From positions 372,001 through 436,000 of the forward strand of contig NZ_CP175699.1 of NCBI RefSeq assembly GCF_046097095.1: a stretch of DNA of 64,000 nucleotides, in the 5' to 3' direction. The notes under the pieces are model-generated. The model searched no databases. It saw only the letters and a program-made list of their open reading frames with translations, and was not told the origin of the DNA. A program made the translations under genes and the position numbers. Of this stretch, positions 17,463 to 26,660 are shown in pieces; within the stretch, counting starts at the first letter, position 1, and every line of letters begins with the position of its first letter. The stretch comes from Natrinema sp046097095. GTDB lineage: Archaea > Halobacteriota > Halobacteria > Halobacteriales > Natrialbaceae.

Positions 17463-18627
17463 CGGTGATCGCCTCCGAAGCGACCCGTGTCAGACCGAAC
17501 GTTTGTCCCAGATAGACTGTCTCGCCGGCCGCCTGTGCCCATTCGATGCTGCCGCCCTCGAACGACTTGTCATCGAACCGAACTTCTCGGACGCGTGTGC
17601 CGTCCTGCTCGTGGACGTAGAGTACAGTCGGGCTGAACGGGATGGTGCCGCTCGAGCCACGGATGTTGTGTCCCCCGCCGACCAGCGTCACCAGGCGGTC
17701 GCCGACCTGCATCGGCCCGTGGGTCACGGCGTTCCCGAGGTCATCGCGCCACAGCTGCTTTCCTGAGGCCGGGTCGAACGCTCGGAGGGTGTAGTCCGCG
17801 CCGCCGACGTACACCCGATCGTCGGTCACCAACGGCCGTGTGAATACGGTGTTGGCCAGCGAGCCGCGCCAGGCGACTGTGCCGGTCGCGGTCTCCAGCG
17901 CCAGCAGCTCCTCGGTGGCGGCGCCGAGGTATGCGGTCCCGTCAGCAGCTCCGACGGCCGACAGCACAGCGCCAATATCCTGTGTCCATCCGACTTCGCC
18001 AGTCCGGTCGAGGAAAAGCACACGACCGTCGACCAGGGGCGCAACCACACCACCGGACGTCGCACCAGGAGCGCCTGACAGCGATGCGGACAGGGTATGG
18101 GTGAACAGCGTCTCACCGTCCGCCCGGGCGACACCGACCAGTCGGTCGGGCACGTCGTCTTCGGTGCCAGAGATTGGAACCACGATGCGATCACCGAGCG
18201 GGATGGGGGCGAACTCGACGACCCCAGGGTCGGCCTCGTCGATCGGTGCAAGCCGGCGCTGCCAGACGGTCTCACCCGTGGCTGCGTCGACAGCAACCAT
18301 CGTTTCGGCCTTCGAGAAGGCGTAGGCTCGCCCATCACCGACGCCGAGAGGCGACTTCTTACCCTTCGGGGCCGTCACGGTCCAGGTAGTCTTACCGGTC
18401 TGGGTGTCCAAGCCGGCGACGATCGGCCGATCACGAAATGGGCTGTGCGAGCCAGCCAAGAGCTGCCCGTCTGCGGTCGTGGCGACGGACGACGGATCAC
18501 GGTAACCCGACTGCCACGACCGTTGGATGGGGAACGATTCCCCATCGAAGAGACCAACGCAACCCGCGACGCTGCCAACGAAGCCGGTGACTGCGCCGAG
18601 GGCCGCGCGACGTGTCATGGAGGACAT
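17455..18627 (-). CDS. Tat lipoprotein with PQQ-type beta-propeller repeats
   Basis: 390 aa. N-terminus SSMTRRAALGAVTGF with lipobox-like VAGC (~20-23): a Tat lipoprotein signal. Six to seven propeller repeats follow (TGKTTWTV, TGETVWQRR, TGTVAWRG, SGKQLWRDD). Paralogue of the gene directly downstream (8-nt overlap); the two probably act together at the outer face of the membrane. Role unknown; such pairs in haloarchaea are usually annotated only as PQQ-binding-like repeat proteins. Confidence 0.8.
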   Translation of the reverse strand: MSSMTRRAALGAVTGFVGSVAGCVGLFDGESFPIQRSWQSGYRDPSSVATTADGQLLAGSHSPFRDRPIVAGLDTQTGKTTWTVTAPKGKKSPLGVGDGRAYAFSKAETMVAVDAATGETVWQRRLAPIDEADPGVVEFAPIPLGDRIVVPISGTEDDVPDRLVGVARADGETLFTHTLSASLSGAPGATSGGVVAPLVDGRVLFLDRTGEVGWTQDIGAVLSAVGAADGTAYLGAATEELLALETATGTVAWRGSLANTVFTRPLVTDDRVYVGGADYTLRAFDPASGKQLWRDDLGNAVTHGPMQVGDRLVTLVGGGHNIRGSSGTIPFSPTVLYVHEQDGTRVREVRFDDKSFEGGSIEWAQAAGETVYLGQTFGLTRVASEAITDA

Positions 18628-19103
18628 TTGTTCACCGTTGCGACGGCGATGATATCAGTCTTGTTATTTGTTCGACAAATGGTGCAGGTCGAGGACGTAC
18701 TAGCACTCTCTATCTGCCCGTATTCGTGCCGTCGTGAGCATCCTATCGGGCAGTGCGAAGAGCGGCCGCACGTCCGGAATGGGCGGTCACGAGCGACGCG
18801 GAGGTCCCGCGAACGAAGTAAGCGGGACGCCGGTGAACGCTGCCCACCGGAAGGCGGCAGCGGCGAGCGGGGCGGGCCGTTACGTACCACTGGTTATCCG
18901 GCTACAGCGCTTGGCAAAGCAATCACCGTCCTGGCGGACGCAGAAAGTAACTTCCACTGGCTCGTATTCAGCTCTCTGAGCACTCGAGTGGCGGTCGTCC
19001 GGATACGGACCCCGCCGAGGGCTTTCACCGCTCGTTATCGAATTCGGTCGCCACCACCTGACCCGCCGCCGAGGCGTCTGAAAAATAAGCTGCTACGCTC
19101 GCT
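18628..19103. other. intergenic, no gene seen
   Basis: About 475 bp, GC-rich. It carries the upstream region of the propeller-lipoprotein operon (read leftward) and the 3' side of the nuclease gene. Some short inverted repeats (for example GTCCCGC...GCGGGAC near 18804-18832) are seen, but no frame or known element. Confidence 0.45.
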
Positions 19104-20039
19104 TTAGTACGCGAGTTGGGCGACGGTCGTTCCGGTTGCCGTCTGCACCGTCGCCGTGTCACCGTCGTCGTTCCAGATCTCGGTCCCATAGCCCATGTAG
19201 CGGTCGTCGGCGTCGTTGGTTCCACTACCAGTGTGGACGTACACCGAGTCACCGGCGCCGAGCGTGAACTCCGCAAACGTGTGGCTATAACCCGCCTCGT
19301 CGGCGAGCGTAAACCCGTCGAGGTCAACCGAACTACTGCCGGTGTTGGTGATCTTCACACGTTCGTCGGTGAGGGAACTCGCTTCTGCGTTGACCCAATC
19401 GATAGTGAGTGCACTTGCGTCTCCACCCGACGACCCGTCATCGCCAGAGCCGTCGTCGTTCGGCGTTCGACACGACCAAGCGTTTCGTTCGGCGGACTGA
19501 GCCGCCGATTCGGCGCTGTAGAACGAATCGCTTTGGGAGAACGTACTGTCGTAGACCCGGGCGTGGCCTCGCTCCACGAGATCATAGTTGAAGTTCGAAC
19601 CGTCGACCTGTACGTACGCGAGCAGACGACCGTAGTCACCGCGTCGGTCCGCCTGGCTGTCGAACTGCAGCGAGACCGTTTGGCCAGCGAGTTGGTCAGT
19701 CGCGTACGCACTGGCGTTCTCACCCGCGGCTTGTAAGCACTCACGGGCCGCCTGCGTGTCCGGCACGCCCTCGAATTCGCTGGGCGAGACCGACCCGTAC
19801 GTTTCCGGTGTGTCGACACCCAGTAGTCGAACGGTATCGGTCGACCCGTTCTGATATTCAATGTCGATTGTGTCGCCGTCGACGACGTTCGTCACCGTCA
19901 CCGTCACCGTCGTCGACTCGCTGATCGAGGTCGTCTCAACCGACGGCGTCGTGACCGCCCCTGCCGAGACCGTCATCCCAGTTGCAATAAGTGCTACAAC
20001 CATGACCGCTGTCAGGAGTTTCTGTCGAATCACACTCAC
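19104..20039 (-). CDS. secreted SNase-like nuclease with C-terminal lamin-tail domain
   Basis: About 311 aa; start set at GTG 20037-20039 (alternatives GTG 20033 or TTG 20063), followed by a hydrophobic Sec-type signal (LLTAVMVVALIATGMTVSAGA). Residues ~45-185 form a staphylococcal-nuclease/thermonuclease domain with VVDGDTIDI, RLLGVDTPET (catalytic Arg and Glu) and YGRLLAYV (second Arg). After a Gly/Asp/Ser linker (~187-202) a lamin-tail-like domain follows (ITNTGSSSVDLDGFTL...). Predicted extracellular DNA/RNA degradation for nutrient scavenging or DNA processing. Monocistronic in context. Confidence 0.85.
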   Translation of the reverse strand: MSVIRQKLLTAVMVVALIATGMTVSAGAVTTPSVETTSISESTTVTVTVTNVVDGDTIDIEYQNGSTDTVRLLGVDTPETYGSVSPSEFEGVPDTQAARECLQAAGENASAYATDQLAGQTVSLQFDSQADRRGDYGRLLAYVQVDGSNFNYDLVERGHARVYDSTFSQSDSFYSAESAAQSAERNAWSCRTPNDDGSGDDGSSGGDASALTIDWVNAEASSLTDERVKITNTGSSSVDLDGFTLADEAGYSHTFAEFTLGAGDSVYVHTGSGTNDADDRYMGYGTEIWNDDGDTATVQTATGTTVAQLAY

Positions 20040-20149
20040 TGACCCAACTGCAATCGCAATCAACTTGTGTAATATTAATATATACTCGTATGTACATATA
20101 TTTCAGCTCGTTTCTCAGATCGAAACGAACCTGCACCTTCTAACTATCT

Positions 20150-20187
20150 TGACATCCTCCTCCGGCTTTAGCCGGAGGAGGATGTCA
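20150..20187. repeat. 38-bp perfect palindrome, IS200/IS605-type end
   Basis: TGACATCCTCCTCCGGCT, then TT, then the exact inverse complement (18-bp arms). The right arm (GGAGGAGGATGTCA) matches the terminal sequence of the TnpB remnant at ~33067-33080 (GAGGAGGATGTCAC). No transposase lies beside it. It is best read as a solo element end or a palindrome-associated element of the IS200/IS605 group, between the nuclease gene and the AbiEii-like gene. Confidence 0.7.
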
Positions 20188-20246
20188 ATGTCCTGCTCGT
20201 GGTTGGCGGCATCATCTAAGTCCGTACCCAAACATGTAGTACCTGC

Positions 20247-21116
20247 TCAGCGGCGTCGAACTGTATCTCCGTCGCGCTCGAGAATCTGCTTTGCGACTAG
20301 TCGCTCAATCGCTTCATCGACGGTATCTTCCTGGTCGTCCGAAAGTGCTCGCACATTCGCGAGAACTCTATCTCGAAGTACTTCGACGTTGTCGATCTCA
20401 TCGTCAACAGCACCCAGAACGGTATATTCGACCTCGAACTCCGTCGCGAACTCTGCGATACGAGCGGTGAACTTGTTTGGGAGCCCCGACAGTGAGTTTA
20501 CCGCCATCTCGATAGTGAATAGGGGATGCGAACGATCACGGATCTGCCGTGCTTCAGTCGTGCTGGTATTGAACGGTCGCTGTTCGTCGATCTCAGTGAG
20601 AATCGATTCATAGTCCAGCCCACGCTGGGCGTATTTCCGCATATCTTCGATGTCGCGTCGACGGCCACTCGCTAGATCACCGCCGGAAACCGCTTTCAGC
20701 AGGAACATATCCTCATCCGAGAGGATGAACGCTGTTACGAAACTCCCGGTCCAGAACTCTTCGGCCCGGTCGCGCATCCGGTCTGTGATCCAGACTTTCC
20801 CGACGATTTGCTGTTCGAAGATATCGATTCGAAACCCGCGCTTGTCGTGATGCAGTTCGACGGTTTTTCCGACGCCCTCGAACGACTCTGTTGGTTCGTC
20901 GACAACCGTGAATCCCTGTGACGTGAGCGTCTGGTAAACGTGTTCGAACTCAGAAACAACACCCACCGCAAGATCGATATCTTCGGTTTGGTCTTTCAAT
21001 CCCCGGACCGTCATCGCTGATCCGCCGAGGAGATACACCGTCACGGACTCCGACAGCCAGCTATCGAACTCCTCGAGGAACTCTTTGATCGCCTCGCCAC
21101 CTTTGAATACCGTCAT
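20247..21116 (-). CDS. AbiEii-like nucleotidyltransferase (toxin of a type IV-like TA pair)
   Basis: 289 aa. Nucleotidyltransferase signature GGSAMTVRGLKDQTEDIDL at ~32-50 (GS followed by the D-x-D metal pair), then a domain with HDKRGFRIDIF and a downstream Lys/Asp block (LKAVSGGDLASGRRRDIEDM), as in AbiEii/MNT-family proteins. The C-terminal ~60 residues look like a small winged helix. Its ATG overlaps the upstream regulator's stop by 4 nt. By family knowledge it transfers nucleotides to a target such as tRNA 3' ends and is held in check by its partner; substrate here unknown. Confidence 0.75.
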   Translation of the reverse strand: MTVFKGGEAIKEFLEEFDSWLSESVTVYLLGGSAMTVRGLKDQTEDIDLAVGVVSEFEHVYQTLTSQGFTVVDEPTESFEGVGKTVELHHDKRGFRIDIFEQQIVGKVWITDRMRDRAEEFWTGSFVTAFILSDEDMFLLKAVSGGDLASGRRRDIEDMRKYAQRGLDYESILTEIDEQRPFNTSTTEARQIRDRSHPLFTIEMAVNSLSGLPNKFTARIAEFATEFEVEYTVLGAVDDEIDNVEVLRDRVLANVRALSDDQEDTVDEAIERLVAKQILERDGDTVRRR

Positions 21117-22084
21117 ACTACACCGTACTGCTCTTTGAGCGCCATAAATTCTGATTCACTTGGAAGGACGACAGGGATCTCGTCCGAGTTTTCGACCCCT
21201 TCCTGCAGTGCCTGGTACATCGCAGCGACCGTGGTTTCCAGATCGTACCACGTTGCCGTGTCTGTGAGCGTTTCCTGGTCGATGTCCAACGCCTCGATCA
21301 ACAACATTGCATAGCTAACTCGGCGGGAGCCGCTATCGAGGGTGAGCGTGTGACACACCACTTCGCCCGGTGTAAGTTCCTCGTCGGGCGCGTACCAGAA
21401 CGCGGGCTCACCTGCAAGGAAGAATTGCAGCCCGTACTCCTCGAATCGACCAAGACCGGTCACCTGCCAATCTGGTGCGTCTAGTAGCGCGTCTGTATCT
21501 TCAGTGGTCTGCACGCGGACGAGTGTTCGTTTCGGGTCGCACCACTCGATAATCGCACTCGGCGCGATCTCTCGGGCTCGCGATCGGTGCTCGTGGGTCA
21601 CGACGGCCTGCGCGAATGCCAGCAGCGGTGCGAGGTCCTCACTCACCGCGTACTCGGGGCCGGACGGGGACAGCATCGCCCGATTTTTGAGCGGCGACAG
21701 CGCCTTGTGAACGCCTTGTCGAGTAATCCCGAGTCGCTCTGCAATCTCGGATACTCGACGGGGTTCGTCGAGAAACCAGCACACTTTGAGGGCGGCGGGC
21801 GAGAGGAGGTCAGCCCATTCAACGTGACTGAGCTCCGACTGCAGCGTCCGGTACGCTTCAATGACTGGGTGGTCCGCGACACGGACTTTCCGCTGGTTGT
21901 TGGGCCCACGGCGTTCGACCAAGAGCCCCGCGTCCAGCAAGTCATCGAGCACCTCGTAGATGTGTGTCTGTGAATACCCGGTTTCAGTTGCGAGATCCAC
22001 TGGCGTCGCTTCTCGACCGGTACTCAGAGCGTCAATCACGGCGATTCCGGCCTTTGAAATCACTGTGTATACTCTAAAACCCAC
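21113..22084 (-). CDS. double winged-helix regulator paired with the nucleotidyltransferase (AbiEi-like)
   Basis: 323 aa. Two helix-turn-helix units: residues ~25-75 (ATPVDLATETGYSQTHIYEVL) and ~100-140 (RVSEIAERLGITRQGVHKAL). A C-terminal alpha/beta domain follows that includes FLAGEPAFWYAP. ATGA overlap with the downstream nucleotidyltransferase makes an operon with the antitoxin/regulator first, as in AbiE and MNT/HEPN-like pairs. Probably autoregulates the pair and neutralises the toxin. The C-terminal domain is not recognised. Confidence 0.7.
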   Translation of the reverse strand: MGFRVYTVISKAGIAVIDALSTGREATPVDLATETGYSQTHIYEVLDDLLDAGLLVERRGPNNQRKVRVADHPVIEAYRTLQSELSHVEWADLLSPAALKVCWFLDEPRRVSEIAERLGITRQGVHKALSPLKNRAMLSPSGPEYAVSEDLAPLLAFAQAVVTHEHRSRAREIAPSAIIEWCDPKRTLVRVQTTEDTDALLDAPDWQVTGLGRFEEYGLQFFLAGEPAFWYAPDEELTPGEVVCHTLTLDSGSRRVSYAMLLIEALDIDQETLTDTATWYDLETTVAAMYQALQEGVENSDEIPVVLPSESEFMALKEQYGVV

Positions 22085-22369
22085 TCGTATATATGGGTTT
22101 CTGGATTTGGGTTTACAATCGGACTGTTCCGGTACGAAGTCTACGAGTGCGCTCTCTAGAGACCCGTGGAATTGCCAACTCGCTCACTTGAAAACCCCGT
22201 CGGTCGGTCCGTCCTATTGCGAGTACCCAGAATGCTCGCTCACCTTGACTCCGTACCGGTATGAGTCCGGTGCTCGATGCAGGACGGCTCGAGCGCCAGT
22301 CTCGGTGTTCCGATACGCCAACGTTGGCGAGCGGCTCTCGCGTCGCCAGTTTGTGATTCTGGGCATTGT

Positions 22370-22861
22370 TTAGAAATGGACGTCCGCCGGAACGACCCAG
22401 AGGTCGTCACTCTCGTCGACGATGCGATCCAGCTGGCCTCGGTGGCGAATCCCGCAACCGTGTTGGTCGTACAGGAAAATCGAGGGACCGTCGTAGGCAC
22501 CGACTTGATGGAAGGCATGCCGGGGGAGGTTCTCATCACGCATTATCTCATCATCGCTAAGCTCATCGAGCGCCTCCTGTACTCGATTGAGATTCCGCTG
22601 GAACTCGCTCTTCGTTGCGTCCCAACCGCGCTCCAGGAGTTCCTGGCCTTTGTCAGAGTCTACGCGCGCTGCAACTGGGAGGTCGCCCCAACGGGCTTTC
22701 CCTGCCACCGTCGTGCCTTCTTGATCGAACGTGACGAAGTAGTCGAATACGGCGCCAGCGTGCGGATCGGCTCCAATCAGCCGATCGAACACTGCTTTGC
22801 CGGTGGCCACTGCGTCGTCTCGCGTCGATGCCTCTATCAGGGTGTAAATGACCATATGCAT
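22370..22861 (-). CDS. conserved haloarchaeal protein of unknown function
   Basis: 163 aa, begins MHMVIYTLIEASTRDDA and ends with a compact acidic domain (YDGPSIFLYDQHG, DLWVVPADVHF). I recall close relatives in many haloarchaea, where it is a single-copy hypothetical of about this length, so it appears complete. The fold looks alpha/beta. No catalytic motif is recognised. It stands alone on the minus strand. Confidence 0.6.
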   Translation of the reverse strand: MHMVIYTLIEASTRDDAVATGKAVFDRLIGADPHAGAVFDYFVTFDQEGTTVAGKARWGDLPVAARVDSDKGQELLERGWDATKSEFQRNLNRVQEALDELSDDEIMRDENLPRHAFHQVGAYDGPSIFLYDQHGCGIRHRGQLDRIVDESDDLWVVPADVHF

Positions 22862-23171
22862 CGGTTTTCACCGTCGTCTGCCGACGCACGCGACTGCACA
22901 CTGCGTCACTACGTGATGCGCCGGCAGCCATCGCCGGCGCTCAAAAAATAGTACTGACGACGCTGGCTAGACGTTCTCGATTTTCGACTGGCAGTCTCCT
23001 CTTCGACGCTGACCGTCAGTCCCCGCTCTCGTAATCGGCCTCGAACACAACTGAGAATGTATCCGAGTTGTAGGCGGCGTAGTACGCGCGATGTTTAGGG
23101 GCTTCCCGTGGATACCTCTGTAAGCGTCGTCCGCTATCAGCACTCGCGACTCACAGTGACGATGAATCACA
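22862..23171. other. intergenic, nothing recognised
   Basis: About 310 bp with no supported gene. It lies between the conserved hypothetical and an IS200/IS605 remnant. Confidence 0.45.
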
Positions 23172-23214
23172 GTGCTGGGACGGCCGAAATATTCCTCTCA
23201 GCACCCATTAGCTG

Positions 23215-23591
23215 TAATTGAGGGCGCTAAGCCCCCTTCCTCAGCGAGCGCCGACCGAAGGGAAGGCGCGAGCAGGAAGGGGATACAGCGCCCGCACGAG
23301 TTGCTTTCACGTTCTCCGCTACCTTACTACCCACACGCGGTCGAATACGGGAGTACGATGCTCACCACGCCTCCGACGGTATTCAAGCACGACAAGAAGC
23401 GCGTCCCGTCGGTTGTGGCTGAGTGTCCATTCGGTAGGAGTGGGACACTCCGAACCACCCGTAAAGGGAAGCCGCCTGCGGAGTCTGGAACCGCTGTGTC
23501 CTCGGTAGGTACAAGTTCCGACACAGAAACAGGAAGCCCTGTCCTCAACAAGCGAGGGGCGAGTAGCCCCGAGCCCGGTAGGGCAGGGTAG
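23215..23591 (+). pseudogene. IS200/IS605 TnpB tail remnant with palindromes
   Basis: A complex inverted repeat at ~23224-23305 (CCCCTTCCT...AGGAAGGGG with inner GCGAGCGCC...GGCGCGAGC) precedes plus-strand sequence. Two frames of that sequence together resemble the C-terminal tail of haloarchaeal TnpB: one reads VGVGHSEPPV (~23424-23460), the other TETGSPVLNKRGASSPEPG to TAG 23589-23591. The nuclease core is gone. This is a degraded, frameshifted end of a TnpB-type element; recognition rests on the characteristic GxGHSE and GSPxL tail. Confidence 0.45.
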
Positions 23592-23608
23592 TTCACTTGT
23601 CCGGGAAA

Positions 23609-23965
23609 CTACCACGAGCCGCGCAGCCCGAGGCTATACTCGAGTGCATTATCAACCTCATTCATCCGCTCATCGGGGATGGATCCGATGACGTTTTTGA
23701 TCCGGTGTTCGATCGACACAGTTCGGATCTGACTGCACATCGCGACGGAATCCTCGCGAAGGTGGCTTTCATCGGCCGTTATGAGCACTTCGAACGGATA
23801 CAAATCGTCATCAACCGACGTCGTAAACGGGACGATGATCGTTGTGGGTGCGTTTTCATTCCCAACGTTATTCTGGACAACGAGACATGGTCGCGTCCCC
23901 CGCTGCTCCGATCCTTTCGTCGGGTCGAGCTCAACGATCACAATGTCTCCTCGGCGCACCTCCAT
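23609..23965 (-). CDS. mazF: MazF/PemK-type toxin
   Basis: 118 aa. Begins MEVRRGDIVIVELDPTKGSEQ and continues GTRPCLVVQNN and TTIIVPFTT, the classic MazF/PemK start and core (R-G-D-I, RP-x-L-V-V-Q-N). The family is an mRNA-cleaving endoribonuclease. It starts immediately after the stop of the AbrB-type antitoxin gene (23966-24235), so the two form an operon. Length and motifs are complete; no lesion is seen. Confidence 0.9.
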   Translation of the reverse strand: MEVRRGDIVIVELDPTKGSEQRGTRPCLVVQNNVGNENAPTTIIVPFTTSVDDDLYPFEVLITADESHLREDSVAMCSQIRTVSIEHRIKNVIGSIPDERMNEVDNALEYSLGLRGSW

Positions 23966-24235
23966 CTATTCCCACTCCGGGACGTCGCCGAGATATTCGT
24001 CGGCCTCTTGCGAAACGCCATCCATCTCCTCCTCGAGGTCTCGAAGCTGATCGGCCCGCGCACGGTACCCGGCCGCTAGATCGTCCCGAGTGATCGGTTT
24101 CTCGATAACGATTTTTCCCGACTCTTTGCGGATTTCTATCTCGTCACCGCCGCCAATGTCAAATTCTTCGCGTAGTTCCTTTGGGAGAGTGATCTGCCCG
24201 CGGTCGCCAACACGTCGTTTCTTTACCTCGTCCAT
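23966..24235 (-). CDS. mazE: AbrB/SpoVT-type (MazE-like) antitoxin
   Basis: 89 aa. N-terminal swapped-hairpin AbrB domain (RVGDRGQITLPKELREEF, then DEIEIRKESGKIVI) followed by an acidic helical tail of ~40 residues that should bind the toxin. Adjacent to mazF in the same direction with no gap. Expected to bind its own promoter and neutralise MazF. Confidence 0.9.
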   Translation of the reverse strand: MDEVKKRRVGDRGQITLPKELREEFDIGGGDEIEIRKESGKIVIEKPITRDDLAAGYRARADQLRDLEEEMDGVSQEADEYLGDVPEWE

Positions 24236-24518
24236 ACATATTCATATCATATCCATACTCAAAAGGATACCGGGCGGGTGGAGGCAATTGCTTGGCTGGC
24301 CAATCGCCCGGCCGTGCTGGACCCTGAGGATTCTGAGCGTCCTCCACTCTCCAAAAGCGATACGTCTTCAAGGAGTGCTACTGCATCAGCGTTTCTCTCT
24401 CGATCTTCCTCGCTCAACTGATCCTCGTCGATGCTCTTCTGAAATTGCTCCACGCATGCACAGCAGGTATCCGAGGATGTGTTGGCCATCCATCTTTTCT
24501 ACCTTATCCTTTTCAGGG

Positions 24519-24820
24519 GTCGAACAACACCACCGGCTGTGCGTTCGTTTCGAGGCTGTTGGCTTAGACGATCGGCTTCTCAAATGGGCAGAGGAGGAAA
24601 CGCTACTCGTCGAGAACGCGGCATGGGTCCTCGAAAAGAACCAGAGATACGAAATCTATCGTAAGCAGGTTCCTGACTGTCGCGCTGACCAGAGGAGTCA
24701 CTCACCGCCGCGGAAATCGCAGAGATTCTCGAAGTTTACGAATTACTCCTCAATCAACATTTGACGCAGACTGTTGTGAATGAATACTATTCTCACACGC
24801 TCATATCGCTGCGTCCTTGA
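24519..24820 (+). pseudogene. frameshifted hypothetical gene
   Basis: From ~24519 one frame encodes a helical acidic segment (LDDRLLKWAEEETLLVENAA, EKNQRYEIYRKQ). After ~24690 the sense continues in another frame (TAAEIAEILEVYELLLNQH) to TGA 24818-24820. No start codon is visible. It reads as one ~95-aa protein with a single-base indel and missing 5' end. Function unknown. Confidence 0.4.
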
Positions 24821-24833
24821 TAAGCACAACTGC

Positions 24834-25025
24834 TTACTCACCATCGTTGAGTTCCTCAGCAGTGAGTCTATGGCCAGTTTCTCGACCGTGTTCCCTAATT
24901 ACGTCTGCAGATTTTTGCCCTTCCTTCGTTACCGGTTTCGAGAAATTGCATTCAGTACACACGATGCGGACTTTCTCTGAGGTTTGCACGGCCCTCTCTG
25001 TCGAGGTATCCTTATTTTTGGACAT
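24834..25025 (-). CDS. small zinc-finger protein
   Basis: 63 aa. VRIVCTECNFSK (CxxC) followed ~25 residues later by an H...H pair (REHGRETGHRLT) gives a C2H2-like zinc site typical of haloarchaeal mini-proteins. The pattern (KVRIVCxECxFS ... HGRETGHxL) is one I recall as widespread in haloarchaea. Complete; start ATG 25023-25025. Confidence 0.6.
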   Translation of the reverse strand: MSKNKDTSTERAVQTSEKVRIVCTECNFSKPVTKEGQKSADVIREHGRETGHRLTAEELNDGE

Positions 25026-25306
25026 ATGTGGTCACTGTGGGGGAATCCGTGTCCACTCTAATGTGTTCCACGTGACCGCGACGTGGAGAGAACAAGGTTC
25101 GTTCCTCAACAGAACGGGTAACTGGTTCAAGCGACCCCTCCATTCTTGGGGTGCGAACACACGATAATGAATCGTTGTTCCGTACCAGATAGAGACTCCT
25201 CAAACAGATAAATGCTTGTGAGCGAACAGTGGGTCTTAACCACTTGCTTCAAACGATACGTGCGTAACCTGTATCTATCCTCTGTAACCGGCGAGGGATG
25301 TTACTT

Positions 25307-25582
25307 TCATTCTTCCATTTCATCCATTCGCTCCCGAAACTGTTCTCGTTTCTCTTCGATCTCGACTTCGCTATAGTGGTCCAGCATCGCCCCATGGTCG
25401 TACTCGAGTCGAATCGAAATATAGCAGGTATCTCCTTCGTCGCTTAGCCAATCAGGAAGATGCTCCGGGTGAAGCTGTATCTGGGCTACGGAATCTCCAG
25501 AATCGACATCGGATAGTTCGAACACTCGGTTGCTGAATACAAAGCCGAAAATTTCCGCTTCCAACTTATGAATCGAGATCAT
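25307..25582 (-). CDS. hypothetical acidic protein
   Basis: 91 aa from ATG 25580-25582, strongly acidic, beta-type N-terminal half (LEAEIFGFVF; ISIRLEYD) and a charged helical end. It lies 30 nt after the frameshifted gene 25613-26159 in the same direction. No family recognised. Confidence 0.5.
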   Translation of the reverse strand: MISIHKLEAEIFGFVFSNRVFELSDVDSGDSVAQIQLHPEHLPDWLSDEGDTCYISIRLEYDHGAMLDHYSEVEIEEKREQFRERMDEMEE

Positions 25583-25612
25583 ACAGTACCCTGAATCGCC
25601 AGATGAGGTCTT

Positions 25613-26159
25613 TTAGGTGATTTCAGCTGCTGTCCGGCGATACGCTTCGTCGAGGGTTGGGCCGCCGAGTGTCGTATAGAGATCCACGAGGTCGGCAACG
25701 TCGCTTGTGCAGTAATCGTTGAGGAGGTGGGTGAGTTCGTGGTGGACACTGGTAGATTCGATCCCAGCCACAACGTTGTCGACGTATCGTTCACCTAGAA
25801 CCTGGCCGCTTCGAGCGCTGCGAGTTCCCGATTTCTCTAGGTAAACCCGCAGACAATGCAGCGACACAACAGCGTAATCGGCGAATATCACCAATCCAGT
25901 CTCCCCACGGAACGCTTGGAACCCAACCCTGTGTTTCGACTTGCCGAGTTGACACTCCTTGTGGAACGGCGTCGTCGAATGCAGTTCTGCTTAAATTTGC
26001 ATAGTGATTGATCAATACGCCTGGAACGCTATATTTCGAGCAGTCAATCGGAGATCCAGTCGAACTAATCGTCGCTGGAATCGGATCATACCTACACTCC
26101 TCGAGTGGTCCGTCTACCCACACAGTGCGTTGGTCATCTATCTGGTTGATTTCAGTCAT
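25613..26159 (-). pseudogene. frameshifted gene of the MT-x-x-NQ leader family
   Basis: Starts ATG 26157-26159 (MTEINQIDDQRTVWVDGP), just after a GC hairpin leader. Near 25990 sense moves to another frame, where TTA/TAA 25991-25993 marks the shift and the downstream frame (FHKECQLGKSKHRVGFQAF, then VIFADYAVVSLHCLRVYLE) is open to 25613. Together they give a ~180-aa protein. The N-terminal ~30 residues match the short gene at 30597-30737. A 93-codon internal frame (from 25894) could still be expressed. Function unknown. Confidence 0.55.
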
Positions 26160-26163
26160 CGTT

Positions 26164-26195
26164 GAGCCCCTCATCCCACCAGGGAGTCGATAAAC
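26164..26195 (-). promoter_or_regulatory. GC hairpin leader
   Basis: Minus strand TTTATCGACTCCC-TGGT-GGGATGAGG, just ahead of ATG 26159. It shares TTTATCGAC and the C-run/G-run stem with 30742-30773 and 33533-33564. See 2361-2385 for the possible role. Confidence 0.45.
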
Positions 26196-26551
26196 CCTGA
26201 CCTCCTACACGTCCTGTAGGACGTAGAATTCGACCATCGGATTTCCATCAGAAGTGGTGTTCGAGGGTCCAACCCGCACTCAGAGGGAACCAGCGACACA
26301 CTGGGGGAAGTCTCCCTTTCTCCCTCGCATAGGTCGAATGCTTCGCCACTTGGTTCGTGAACGAGCACTTGCTGTCCGGAATCCGGGATGACTACATCGT
26401 CCTCGAGGAGAGCACCAACGAGGCATCAGGCGGTCGTTTCGTCGACGTCTGCCGTCGAGACGTAAGTCGCGGCCTGGTCTTGAGCGAGGAGTCCGGTTTT
26501 AAGCCGTCTGTGATCGTCAGCTGTGTTATTGATTGCATCTGAACCAGTCAT
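26171..26551 (-). pseudogene. copy of gene 36350-36640 with in-frame TGA
   Basis: From ATG 26549-26551 (MTGSDAINNTADDHRRL) the protein tracks the intact paralogue at 36350-36640 (DVDETTA versus DVDRTTA). It hits TGA 26426-26428 and then continues in frame with VLVHEPSGEAFD, identical to the paralogue. The tail beyond differs. So the copy is inactivated by one nonsense codon and has a rearranged 3' end. The paralogue looks like a small helical, possibly winged-helix protein. Confidence 0.6.
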
Positions 26552-26660
26552 GAGGATCAGTTCGAGGACGCTGTTCGAGCGCGCCTCACGCCTCCCGGCG
26601 CCGATAGACTCGTACGCCGGTAGCAGATCCGGTGGTAGAGCAGAGTCTAGCTCCGAGAAT

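Noticed and set aside
25012..25203. 63-codon minus frame overlapping the zinc-finger start
   Set aside because: Basic, Arg/Ser-rich composition unlike haloarchaeal proteins and overlap with a better-supported gene.
25791..26174. Full 127-codon reading of the MT-x-x-NQ frame
   Set aside because: Its second half is out of phase with much better coding sequence in the adjacent frame; the first ~55 codons are kept as the 5' part of a frameshifted gene.
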